From a virus, in IMG/VR virus record IMGVR_UViG_3300049846_001172, positions 1-29,859 of that record: a stretch of DNA of 29,859 bases; one strand, 5' to 3'. Under the pieces are notes generated by a model, which was not told the origin of the DNA, searched no databases, and worked only from the letters and a program-made list of their open reading frames with translations. The translations under genes were made by a program, and so were the position numbers. This document shows, in pieces, positions 8,974 to 15,962 of this stretch. Within the stretch, counting starts at the first letter, position 1, and the number at the start of each line of letters is the position of its first letter.

Positions 8974-9555
8974 TTAAGCAGCTACCTGGTATTGGATCTT
9001 GCGCTTGCCGACCACCGGGCCGGGTTGCGCGGTTGCGTAAAGAGTAAAGGAACCAGCTGCCGGATTGGCCGCGAATACGATGCCATCCCATTGCCAGTCA
9101 TCCGCTGTCCGGCCGGTAGCCGCCTTGCCACACGGGATCACTGTGACCTTGCTCGTCCCGGATACCGCAGCATCCGTGACCGTGAAGGTGGCGTCATACT
9201 TGGGCGTGCTGCCAAAATCCACTTCCGCCTCGGTCCAGCTGGATACCGCCGTGGCACTCACCTGACCCGGGGTGGCCCAACTCCAAGTGACACTGGCACT
9301 GTCCGTCAAAACACGCTCGGCGGACAGGCCCGCATTGGCCGTCTTGACCACGTAATCCGCCGTGGTCGGGGCACCACCGCCACCACCAGCTGCAGCCGGG
9401 ACATACTTGTTCTCGGCATCCGACCATGCCAACACCTCGCCATCCGCCGGCTTGGTGGTTGACACCGCCTCGCCCTGGATCGCCCCCGCATTGAACAACG
9501 CCCGCTTGTCAGTGGCCAAAAAGCGCAGCAGTTGATTGCGAAACTCAGTCAGCAT
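8974..9555 (-). CDS. Tail-fibre-like virion protein
   Basis: 193 residues. After a helical N-terminus (MLTEFRNQLLRFLATDKR) comes an Ala/Gly-rich linker and the signature APTTADYVVKTANAGLSAER-V-L, which is widespread in phage fibre and collar proteins. The C-terminal part (WSWATPGQVSATAVSSWTE..., QWDGIVFAANPAAGSFTLYA) is beta-rich. It is the first structural gene after the large terminase; the HNH gene and its leader separate the two. Virion role inferred. Confidence 0.65.
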   Translation of the reverse strand: MLTEFRNQLLRFLATDKRALFNAGAIQGEAVSTTKPADGEVLAWSDAENKYVPAAAGGGGGAPTTADYVVKTANAGLSAERVLTDSASVTWSWATPGQVSATAVSSWTEAEVDFGSTPKYDATFTVTDAAVSGTSKVTVIPCGKAATGRTADDWQWDGIVFAANPAAGSFTLYATAQPGPVVGKRKIQYQVAA

Positions 9556-9606
9556 CGGTGAGCCTATAGTAGCACACGCGGCTAGCCAGTAACGGGTTTG
9601 CCCCGT

Positions 9607-9736
9607 CTGCTACCATAGGGGCACGGTCTAGAAGCCGTATTGCCATGGTAACTAACACCATTTCCCCGCCCGCATGTGAGAACGGCCTCAGTTATCAGGT
9701 CACTTCTAGCTCACAAGCGGCGCGGGGGTTTTGTTT
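9607..9736 (+). ncRNA. Conserved structured leader of HNH gene 1 (pseudoknot candidate)
   Basis: This 130-nt segment before the HNH start aligns with the leader of the second HNH gene (19480-19603, minus). Shared blocks include CTGCTA, CGGT-n-TAGAAGCCGT, CATGGT, GAGAACGGCC and a GGGGTTTT tract ending at ATG. Proposed helices here: CTAGAAG (9628-9634) with CTTCTAG (9703-9709); CCGT (9635-9638) with ACGG (9682-9685); and CCCCG/CCGC/TGTGAG (9664-9668, 9670-9673, 9675-9680) with CTCACA/GCGG/CGGGG (9710-9715, 9717-9720, 9723-9727). The third helix crosses the first two. The second copy keeps all three with compensating changes. The hairpin plus T-rich tract also resembles a terminator or attenuator. 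Confidence 0.7.
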
Positions 9737-10480
9737 ATGGCTAAAGTAACGTGCTCCCTGAAGCCCAATCACCATCTTTTCATAGGGCCAAGGCTTCCTT
9801 TCCACGAAAGAAAGGCTCTGTGGAACTCCAAAAGGCCGGTCGCCACTGTATCGGCATATCCCTGTAGCCCGCTTTTTATTGGACCGCATTGCCCGGAGAA
9901 CATCAGGGCAAAACAATACAAGTCGGAAAACAGGGAGAAAATCAAGGCATACAGGCGAAACCGATACCACAAGAGGCATGGATCGGACCACTCATTCCGG
10001 GTGACATGCAATCTGAAGGCCAGGGTTTCTAATGTGGTCAGGAGGTCGCTTGCCAAAAAGACAGACAGCACCTTCCCGCTCATAGGATGTGACGTTGCCG
10101 CCCTAATGAGGCATATTGAGTCCCGGTTTGAGTCCGGGATGTCATGGGAGAACTATGGAGCGGACGGCTGGCACATAGATCACATCATCCCATGCGCGGC
10201 CTTTGACATGCTTGACCCGGATCAACAGCGACTGTGCTTTCACTACAGCAACCTAAGGCCGCTTTGGGGTGACGATAACATCGCAAAGCGAGACAAGATC
10301 ACAAGCGATGCGGTTGATGAGCTATCCAGCCCAGGCTCCAGCGCGGCCTGGGTCGTCGATCATGTCTTCGATATCCCCAAAGGTTACGGAGCGCCCGTGC
10401 TTAACGACATACTCCTCGGCGCTCATACCACCACCACAGGCGGCCAGAATGAGGGCGTCCGCCCTGTCGGGAGAGTCTAG
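9737..10480 (+). CDS. HNH endonuclease 1 with N-terminal FIGP repeats
   Basis: 247 residues from the ATG that follows GGGGGTTTTGTTT; the second family member starts at the equivalent place. N-terminal repeats: HHLFIGPRLP (residues 12-21) and SPLFIGPHCP (44-53), 32 residues apart, followed by a basic region. The HNH core is WHIDHIIPCAAF (145-156) with H146, D148 and H149, then FHYSNLRPLW (168-177) with N172, and N181. This matches phage homing-type HNH nucleases that nick or cut DNA. It lies against the surrounding late genes, and its last 52 codons run antisense through the terminase 3' end, so its original C-terminus seems replaced. Likely a mobile element. Confidence 0.88.
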   Translation: MAKVTCSLKPNHHLFIGPRLPFHERKALWNSKRPVATVSAYPCSPLFIGPHCPENIRAKQYKSENREKIKAYRRNRYHKRHGSDHSFRVTCNLKARVSNVVRRSLAKKTDSTFPLIGCDVAALMRHIESRFESGMSWENYGADGWHIDHIIPCAAFDMLDPDQQRLCFHYSNLRPLWGDDNIAKRDKITSDAVDELSSPGSSAAWVVDHVFDIPKGYGAPVLNDILLGAHTTTTGGQNEGVRPVGRV

Positions 10481-11848
10481 GCCTCTTTTTTTCATACGGT
10501 CCTTCGGTTCCGCCATGAGCTTGCCCTTAGCGTTGTGCTCTAGGTGGCGGGTGGTCAGCTGGCGGTGAAGAACCTCATCGTCGGCTGGCAGGATGAACTT
10601 GCCCGTCTCTAGCAGTCTTGCGAACCGCACCCAGTTTTCGGTTCCAAGATTGGCAAACTTGTCCGGGTCGTTGGGCTTGTCGCCGTTATTGACCCGATTC
10701 ACCGGCCAACCGGCTTCACGCAGGGCATCGCATAATGGAATTCCTATCCCGCCGGCATCAGCGTAAATCTGGTGCGGCTCCAGGTTGTTCTTCTTGAAAA
10801 AAGTGATGAGCAAACCGATGGTGGCGGACGTATCTTTCTCCCGGTTCCTAAAGACATCCTTCACGGAATTGCCGTTCAGGACATAGGCGACCGATTCATC
10901 GCCTCCAGCGGCAAAATCGACGCCGGCCCGAACATATGACCCCTGCTTTGCTGGCGGACTGGCCAAGGCCCGCTGGAGAACGATGGGCGGGACGATTAGA
11001 TTTGCCCCTTCCTCGTCGCCAAACTCCGCAAAGATCATGCTCTGGATGATCGGGCTGTTGATGCCGTAGGCCGTGATCTGCTCGTCTATCCACTTTTTCT
11101 CAAGGTGCGGGCAGTCATAGGCGCTTACCTTGAATTGCTTGTAGCGCGGGTCCGGCTTGTTGAATATTTCAAAGAAACGACCAGCCCGGCCACCAGGGGA
11201 TGACACGACCAGCTGACGGGTGGGTTGACAGCGTTCAGCCGAACCGAAAATCGGGTCACTAACCGCCTTGGCTTCGTCGATAATGTAAAGCAGGTTCTGG
11301 CTGGGACCGCGTGCGTGCCAACCTTCAGCCGATTCCGGCTTTTCCGCCGAGAACGCATTACAAAGCGATGGCTCGCGGGGGCCTTCCCCGGGTAGGCTGG
11401 GCGAGCGGTAGATGATTCGGTTCTCCGTGACCTCAAAGAACTGGGCGATTTCCGGCCCCATTCCGTTAATCCGGTTCCGCAAGACCGGCCAGAGCACTTC
11501 CGCGAGCTGGCGGTACACTCCCGCTGTTAAAACCGTCTGAGATCCGGGGAATCGTATCATGTGCCAGAGCACGGCTACCACGACTACTTCACTGGTCTTG
11601 CCCGATCCGTTGCTGGCCCGGAGTGCCACCCGGCTGCCATGGGGCGCCAATGCCTCCAGGACGTTGAAACACCACTTGTACTGGGGTCGGTTCAGGAACA
11701 GCTCAGAGAAGTACTGGGGCAGCAGCCGCTTCTCCTCAATCGACAGCGGCTTTGGGGCCTTCGGGTCGGCCGGCTTCTTGGGAATCCGGGTCCGCTTGGG
11801 CAGGCCGGCACGGACGGAGGCAGGGGCGCGGCTGATGTCGAGGGTCAT
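10322..11848 (-). CDS. Terminase large subunit
   Basis: 508 residues. ATPase domain: Walker A ASNGSGKT (78-85), Walker B LLYIIDE (186-192, D191/E192), coupling motif VVSSPGG (214-220). Nuclease domain of the RNase H fold: GVDFAAGGDES with D311, YADAGGIG with D364, and SPDRADALILA with D461/D464. It pumps DNA into the prohead through the portal and cuts the concatemer. The stop codon (TAG, 10322-10324) is the exact point where the opposing HNH gene begins to overlap. Start: ATG at 11848; the preceding small gene ends 7 bases upstream. Confidence 0.95.
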   Translation of the reverse strand: MTLDISRAPASVRAGLPKRTRIPKKPADPKAPKPLSIEEKRLLPQYFSELFLNRPQYKWCFNVLEALAPHGSRVALRASNGSGKTSEVVVVAVLWHMIRFPGSQTVLTAGVYRQLAEVLWPVLRNRINGMGPEIAQFFEVTENRIIYRSPSLPGEGPREPSLCNAFSAEKPESAEGWHARGPSQNLLYIIDEAKAVSDPIFGSAERCQPTRQLVVSSPGGRAGRFFEIFNKPDPRYKQFKVSAYDCPHLEKKWIDEQITAYGINSPIIQSMIFAEFGDEEGANLIVPPIVLQRALASPPAKQGSYVRAGVDFAAGGDESVAYVLNGNSVKDVFRNREKDTSATIGLLITFFKKNNLEPHQIYADAGGIGIPLCDALREAGWPVNRVNNGDKPNDPDKFANLGTENWVRFARLLETGKFILPADDEVLHRQLTTRHLEHNAKGKLMAEPKDRMKKRGLDSPDRADALILAACGGGMSAEEYVVKHGRSVTFGDIEDMIDDPGRAGAWAG

Positions 11849-11855
11849 GGCGGGG

Positions 11856-12164
11856 TCAGCGACGGGCCGGGGCTACCCAGACACCCATTTGGGCCTCTGC
11901 GGCCTTCCTGGCGGCTACACACGTGGTCCCTGATACGCTGTAGGACTTGCCGGAAGTGCCCCATTCAGCATCGGACGGCAGGTATTCGGATGCCGGGAAG
12001 GTGACACCCATGGCCTCACGGGCCGACCGCTCCCGGACCTTCACCACCTCATACGCCCAGAGCCGCCCGGCCTTCCATTGCTCGTAGATCGCGGCCTTGC
12101 CCTTGCGGACCAGCAGCTTAAATGTGAACCCGTGCTTCGTGTATTCTTGCGGAATGAGATTCAT
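11856..12164 (-). CDS. Small phage protein between the terminase genes
   Basis: 102 residues. The N-terminal half (MNLIPQEYTKHGFTFKLLVR..GKAAIYEQWK) is a small alpha/beta unit that I recall in other phage accessory genes; the C-terminal half contains SDAEWGTSGKSYSV and ends in Arg residues. Seven bases before the large terminase, so probably co-transcribed with it. Function unknown. Confidence 0.65.
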   Translation of the reverse strand: MNLIPQEYTKHGFTFKLLVRKGKAAIYEQWKAGRLWAYEVVKVRERSAREAMGVTFPASEYLPSDAEWGTSGKSYSVSGTTCVAARKAAEAQMGVWVAPARR

Positions 12165-12470
12165 AGTGACAGCAGAGTGCCTATACAGTAGCTACTTGCA
12201 AGAAAAAGTTGCTGACGGGCCACGGACGGGCAGGGATGGACTGGTTGCAGGGGGGTGGTAATTGTAAAAGGGCTTTTAAAATATGTGGCGCAAATTTTAA
12301 AAGGGGCACGCGCATGTCCACCCCCCCTCGGGGGGTCGTGGCCCCCGGGTGGTCGGCCGGGCCGGGGCCAGGATCGGCCAGCCCATGCACCACGCCCTGC
12401 ACCACGCCAAGGCCAGCCATTGCGCGACAGATACTTACAAGGGAAACACGGTGATTCATAGTCACCTATG
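12165..12470. promoter_or_regulatory. Structured, G+C-skewed intergenic region between terminase genes
   Basis: No convincing gene in this 306-base stretch. It contains a perfect 10-bp inverted repeat, CTTTTAAAAT (12273-12282) and ATTTTAAAAG (12294-12303), with an 11-base spacer; a G/C hairpin ACCCCCC/GGGGGGT (12320-12336); and two direct copies of TGCACCACGCC (12386-12396 and 12398-12408). The short frames here are low-complexity by-products. Position beside the small-terminase candidate makes a packaging site, a promoter or a terminator all possible. Confidence 0.4.
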
Positions 12471-12989
12471 CTAGACAGGGACCGCCTGCTTCAGATCGCC
12501 GCCGACACTGGCAAGTAGCTGGGATGACAGACTATGCACCTGCATGGCCCCGCCGTTCTTGCCCGTTAGCTCTGTCTTGCTGACTGCGGCCCAGCGGGCG
12601 GCCGTTCTACGCTCCAGCAGCCAGGCGGCCGCCTTGTAGTCAGCAGAGGCTTTACCGTGGATCAGCGCCGCCATGCCGCATTCCCATTTTGCCTCTGCCT
12701 CCTCAAATGCCAAGCGGGCATGAGTATGCTGTTTTAGCCATTTTTCAGCATGGCTCCGCGACATACCATTAGCAACCAGGGCGGATTCAATGCCAGCCCC
12801 ATGAGCAATGGCTTCACTCACCTTAGCAACGTACTCCTTAGTCGGCTGGATTTTTACCCGCAGATCCGGCTTTTCAATGATCGGCCGGACTTTTACAATC
12901 TTAGGCTTTAGAGTGACAACCTTTACCCGCTGGGGCTTGTCCGGCTTGTCACGTTCAAAGTGATAGAGTGAGCCGTCAGGTCTTGGCAT
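12471..12989 (-). CDS. Putative small terminase subunit
   Basis: 172 residues. A basic N-terminus (LKPKIVKVRPIIEKPDLRVKI) is followed by a helical region with a likely helix-turn-helix (AIAHGAGIESALVANGMSRS, then HAEKWLKQH) and then KASADYKAAAWLLERRTAARW. The AAAWLLERR motif after a helix-turn-helix is typical of small terminase-like proteins that recognise pac or cos DNA. It is the first gene of the late block, upstream of the large terminase. A general DNA-binding regulator is the alternative. Confidence 0.55.
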   Translation of the reverse strand: MPRPDGSLYHFERDKPDKPQRVKVVTLKPKIVKVRPIIEKPDLRVKIQPTKEYVAKVSEAIAHGAGIESALVANGMSRSHAEKWLKQHTHARLAFEEAEAKWECGMAALIHGKASADYKAAAWLLERRTAARWAAVSKTELTGKNGGAMQVHSLSSQLLASVGGDLKQAVPV

Positions 12990-13160
12990 TGCCCGTCATA
13001 GTATCACAGCCGCCTAGTGTACATACACTGTGCCAACACCGCAAGAATCCGCTTTTAGCCCGAAAATAAAGTTTAGGCTTTGTGCCTCTTTGTGTTTTAC
13101 TGTGCAAGGAGATTGGTTGTAGGGTGTGAGCGAACAGGAAACCCAAAATAAATCCATCCC
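12990..13160. promoter_or_regulatory. Divergent promoter region between late and accessory blocks
   Basis: The genes on both sides point away from this 171-base gap. It contains a perfect palindrome AGTGTA-CA-TACACT (13016-13029), running into TACACTGTGCC (13024-13034), a string that recurs upstream of the integrase. The palindrome is a good operator candidate. An A/T-richer part near 13065-13110 may hold promoters, but I cannot assign -35/-10 boxes with confidence. Confidence 0.45.
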
Positions 13161-13373
13161 ATGAAAAACCAATCCCTCAGTGAAATCGCTTCCGCCGCCG
13201 GCGTTGCCCGCTACAAGGCCCAGCTTGACAGCTCCTACAAGGGCGAAAAGAAAACCGAACTAGACCGCGCCGAGGCGAACGCCTGGGCCGCAATCCGCAA
13301 GGCGCATTTTGACAGCATGGGCTATTACGCCGGCCCTTCCGAAGCGCAACAGCTTGGCTTCACCGCCCTCTAA
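13161..13373 (+). CDS. Small accessory protein, unknown
   Basis: 70 residues, hydrophilic, helical (LSEIASAAGVARYKAQLDSS, ELDRAEANAWAAIRKAHFDS). First gene of the plus-strand accessory run. The leader before the ATG is A/C-rich (AAATAAATCCATCCC) with no clear Shine-Dalgarno sequence, as for several neighbours. No family recognised. Confidence 0.6.
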   Translation: MKNQSLSEIASAAGVARYKAQLDSSYKGEKKTELDRAEANAWAAIRKAHFDSMGYYAGPSEAQQLGFTAL

Positions 13374-13483
13374 CCCCTTCCCGCCACAGCGGACAACCAA
13401 ACCAATATTTCAACCCGTACCCGTACAGCAACCAAACCCGCCCATAATGGGCAGTCGGATCAGACTCAAAACGATAACAAGAC

Positions 13484-13960
13484 ATGAGCACCCAAAAACG
13501 TAAGTTTGAACTATTCGCCCGCCTTCAAGAGCTGGGCTTTACCTATGACGAAGCGGCCAGCCTTCGCCGGATTGAAATGACGCTGCAACGCTGGGCGGAG
13601 CGCGAGTGTGGCGACGGCTCAAATTGGACCATTGAACGCGACGAAGTGACGGGCGAGCCCTTCAACGTCTATCACGGCGAGGGAAAGCCTTGGCGCTATT
13701 CCATTGCGGATCGGGAGGCCGGGGCACTCCGCCGGCTTGCGGTGATCCTGGCCCGGCGCAATCAACGTGAATCAGATGCAACTGGCTCGCTTTGCGGGAA
13801 CGACTACAACCGCGCTTATTATTATCATCAGGGCGATTGCCGGGGCTGCATGCTCTACATTTGCACCCGCGAACAGCTGACGGAGAAATACGGCGACAGG
13901 GCCGGGCAAATCCTTCCCATAGATCAGTACTACAATCGCGGCATTGCCGTTTGCGCCTAA
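13484..13960 (+). CDS. Accessory phage protein, unknown
   Basis: 158 residues. Helical N-terminus (ELFARLQELGFTYDEAASLR), then an alpha/beta region with WTIERDEVTGEPFNVYHG and an Arg-rich helix (ADREAGALRRLAVILARRNQ). A Cys-rich part CRGCMLYIC lies near residue 120. I recall similar proteins in accessory regions of other temperate phages, without a known function. Confidence 0.6.
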   Translation: MSTQKRKFELFARLQELGFTYDEAASLRRIEMTLQRWAERECGDGSNWTIERDEVTGEPFNVYHGEGKPWRYSIADREAGALRRLAVILARRNQRESDATGSLCGNDYNRAYYYHQGDCRGCMLYICTREQLTEKYGDRAGQILPIDQYYNRGIAVCA

Positions 13961-13979
13961 CCTTCAACCCCTCCATCCC

Positions 13980-14087
13980 GTGCACGCCTCCACCCCCTAC
14001 AGCTACTACCTCCACCGCGTCCGCTTCCGTTATTACCGCCGCAACGGCTTCAGCGCCGTGATCGCCTGGAAGCTGGCCAATGCTTGA
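13980..14087 (+). CDS. Tiny basic protein (35 aa), GTG start
   Basis: The frame encodes MHASTPYSYYLHRVRFRYYR followed by RNGFSAVIAWKLANA. The aromatic/Arg 'RFRYYRRNGFSAVIAWKLA' pattern resembles very short proteins I recall in phage accessory clusters. It starts at a GTG 20 bases after the previous stop. The frame is short, so it needs comparative support. Confidence 0.45.
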   Translation: MHASTPYSYYLHRVRFRYYRRNGFSAVIAWKLANA

Positions 14088-14115
14088 GCAATTAAACACG
14101 TAACAATACAATCCC

Positions 14116-14364
14116 ATGAAAACAAATGACGTTAAGGCATCTTGCAACCGCTACGCCAACGGCTGGGGAGCGGTTTTAGAATATAGCAACGGCGGCAGGC
14201 AGCTTTTTAGCCAGCGTTTCGGCACAATGGAGGACGCCGTTGCCGAATCAAATCACCTGATCAGGATGCGCGATAAATACCCGCAAGAGGTTATTTCAGA
14301 CCCCGCGCCAAACGCTTGCCAGATTGTAGGCGAACACGCCCGCAACTCGACTCACTCAAACTAA
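14116..14364 (+). CDS. Small accessory protein, unknown
   Basis: 82 residues. MKTNDVKASCNRYANGWGAV is followed by a probable beta-hairpin (LEYSNGGRQLFSQRF) and a helix (TMEDAVAESNHLIRMRDKY). Leader ACAATACAATCCC precedes the ATG without a Shine-Dalgarno sequence. No family recognised. Confidence 0.6.
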   Translation: MKTNDVKASCNRYANGWGAVLEYSNGGRQLFSQRFGTMEDAVAESNHLIRMRDKYPQEVISDPAPNACQIVGEHARNSTHSN

Positions 14365-14368
14365 TCCC

Positions 14369-14749
14369 ATGAAAACCCAATCCCATCCCATCCCATCCGC
14401 GCCCAATACTGGGCACACGCCGGGGCCGTGGATCGCCTTTGAAAGCAAGCAAGACAAGGGCACGATTTACATTCAAAAGCAGATCAACGAGGACCGGGTT
14501 TTCCCGGCCTGGGCGATTGCCCAAATCCCCAGCTATCAGGCCAACGACCCGGCCAACGCCCGCCTAATCGCCGCCGCGCCGGACCTGCTGGCCGCGCTGG
14601 AGGCAGCCGTGAATCAAATTGAAAGCCTCCACACCGACAATGGCTGGAGTAAATCGGGACCGCGCAAAGCAGACCTTTCCGCCGTGACGCTTAGGGTTTG
14701 CCGCGCCGCCATCGCCCGCGCTACGGGGCAGGGGGAGGGCGCAGCATGA
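14369..14749 (+). CDS. Phage accessory protein of the HTPGPW...ARLIAAAPDLL family
   Basis: 126 residues. It contains HTPGPWIAFES (about 16-26) and ANARLIAAAPDLLAALEAAV (about 62-81). This pair of motifs is the hallmark of a very widespread, uncharacterised phage and prophage family. The ATG follows AACTAATCCC and lies 4 bases after the previous stop, while the 3' end overlaps the next start (ATGA). Function unknown. Confidence 0.75.
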   Translation: MKTQSHPIPSAPNTGHTPGPWIAFESKQDKGTIYIQKQINEDRVFPAWAIAQIPSYQANDPANARLIAAAPDLLAALEAAVNQIESLHTDNGWSKSGPRKADLSAVTLRVCRAAIARATGQGEGAA

Positions 14750-14982
14750 AAACGCCCCCATTTCTCCGCCCATCCATGATCGCCCGCCGCCGCAAGGCAC
14801 TAGCCTGGATCATGGCCCACCGCCCGCGCAAAGCCTGCTACGCGCTCGCCATACTGCGCGACACGCCCGGCTACGTTGCCCAGCAATGGGCCAACGGCAA
14901 TATCCCGGCCACCATAGCCCAGACCGGGATCGCCGCCAGCCTGGGCCTGGTCTTTGGCTGCATGTTTGGTCTTGCCATGTAA
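14746..14982 (+). CDS. Small protein with a C-terminal membrane segment
   Basis: 78 residues from the ATG at 14746, which overlaps the previous stop (ATGA). I prefer it to a start 16 codons earlier that overlaps the previous gene more. The N-terminal part is very basic (MIARRRKALAWIMAHRPRKA), and the C-terminal segment (AQTGIAASLGLVFGCMFGLAM) is hydrophobic enough to be one membrane helix. Unknown function. Confidence 0.6.
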   Translation: MKTPPFLRPSMIARRRKALAWIMAHRPRKACYALAILRDTPGYVAQQWANGNIPATIAQTGIAASLGLVFGCMFGLAM

Positions 14983-14997
14983 ACCCGTCACTACACA
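14979..14997 (+). repeat. Copy of the intercistronic AAACCCGT motif
   Basis: GTAAACCCGTCACTACACA, with the stop codon TAA of the small membrane gene lying inside it. Confidence 0.55.
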
Positions 14998-15023
14998 CTC
15001 CGCGCACAATACTGCGAACCCCC

Positions 15024-15215
15024 ATGACCACCGAAATCACCCGTTCAACCAGCCCCCGCCTACCCCGGCCGGCTGATTACACCCCCTACAGTAACCGCAT
15101 CCTGGCCAATGCCGGGCCACGTGTTTCCACCCGCAACCTATGGCTGCTTGCCCTGGCCGTGGTCCTGTCCATTGTCGGATTGATCGCGCTCGCGCTAATG
15201 CTGCCTACCCGCTGA
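15024..15215 (+). CDS. Small single-pass membrane protein
   Basis: 63 residues from the ATG at 15024. A polar N-terminal half (PRLPRPADYTPYSNRILANA) precedes one clear membrane helix (LWLLALAVVLSIVGLIALAL), ending LPTR. By the positive-inside tendency the Arg/Asn-rich side before the helix is probably cytoplasmic. One of five short membrane proteins in this genome segment. Function unknown; superinfection exclusion or lysis-related roles are only guesses. Confidence 0.6.
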   Translation: MTTEITRSTSPRLPRPADYTPYSNRILANAGPRVSTRNLWLLALAVVLSIVGLIALALMLPTR

Positions 15216-15219
15216 AACC

Positions 15220-15666
15220 ATGAACACACCCACCACCGGGGCGGACAGCCCCACGCCGAGGACAGACAAGGCCCAATGGGACGACCGCGATTACTACGAG
15301 GGCGGGGGCTATGACTTCGCCCGCCAGCTCGAAAGGGAACTCACCGAGGCCCGCGCCGAGGTGGAGGAACATAAGGCCGAGTCAAAGTACCGGGGCGAAA
15401 TGTCCGACTCATGGCGCAAGTCTTACGGGGAACGCCTCGACGAAGTTCACGCCCTCCGCGCCCAACTCGCCGCGCTGGAGCAGGACAAGGCGAGGATGGA
15501 TTGGTTGGAGGCATCTTTGGCAAACGAGAACGACACCGAGCTTGGGCAGCGTGAAAGCGGGTTTTTCTTTATGCCACTGTTCAACCAAGACCGCGCACTT
15601 GACCGCCAGCCAACCCTCCGCGCCGCCATCGACGCCGCCATCAACTCCACCAAGCCCACCCCATGA
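15220..15666 (+). CDS. Coiled-coil phage accessory protein
   Basis: 148 residues. RTDKAQWDDRDYYEGGGYDF is followed by a long coiled coil (ARQLERELTEARAEVEEHKA, then LDEVHALRAQLAALEQDKAR), MDWLEASL, and a C-terminal LRAAIDAAIN. This 'FARQLEREL...LE.DKARMDWLE...LRAAIDAA' layout is a recurrent phage accessory protein of unknown role. Starts 4 bases after the previous stop and overlaps the next gene. Confidence 0.7.
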   Translation: MNTPTTGADSPTPRTDKAQWDDRDYYEGGGYDFARQLERELTEARAEVEEHKAESKYRGEMSDSWRKSYGERLDEVHALRAQLAALEQDKARMDWLEASLANENDTELGQRESGFFFMPLFNQDRALDRQPTLRAAIDAAINSTKPTP

Positions 15667-15962
15667 AAACCAAGCAACCCACCGCCAAGCTGCCGAAGGC
15701 CCGCGTCGAGAAAAACTATTACCTTGTGGCGAGGAGCGACCTCCGCACCAACATTCTGCACGAGTATTTTGATGCCGTCCTCCCAGCCGCCACCAAGGCC
15801 CAAGCCCGCCAGATGGTGAAGGCCCACAAGTTTCTGGCGATGACGAGGGAGGAGCAGGCGGAGGCGATTAAGAAAGCCTTCAATGATGTGTGGGCTTCAG
15901 GCTCGTATGATGCCGACGCCCGCGCCGTGCTCGCCCTGCTCTACGGGGAGGCGAAGCCATGA
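15663..15962 (+). CDS. Small basic accessory protein
   Basis: 99 residues starting MKTKQPTAKLPKARVEKNYY. A beta strand (YLVARSDLRTN) and helices (TKAQARQMVKAHKFLAMTRE and EEQAEAIKKAFNDVWASGSY) follow. It overlaps both neighbours by ATGA, consistent with one operon. Family not recognised. Confidence 0.6.
   Translation: MKTKQPTAKLPKARVEKNYYLVARSDLRTNILHEYFDAVLPAATKAQARQMVKAHKFLAMTREEQAEAIKKAFNDVWASGSYDADARAVLALLYGEAKP

Noticed and set aside
9607-9736. HDV-like ribozyme or HEARO/omega RNA of IscB/IsrB
   Set aside because: The helix order lacks the P3 and P4 hairpins in the positions needed for an HDV-like fold, and the adjacent protein has no RuvC or PLMP domain, so neither label is supported.
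13374-13483. A gene reading in the gap (frame 13309-13503)
   Set aside because: Low-complexity Pro/Asn/Gln text mostly overlapping the end of the upstream gene and the start of the next.
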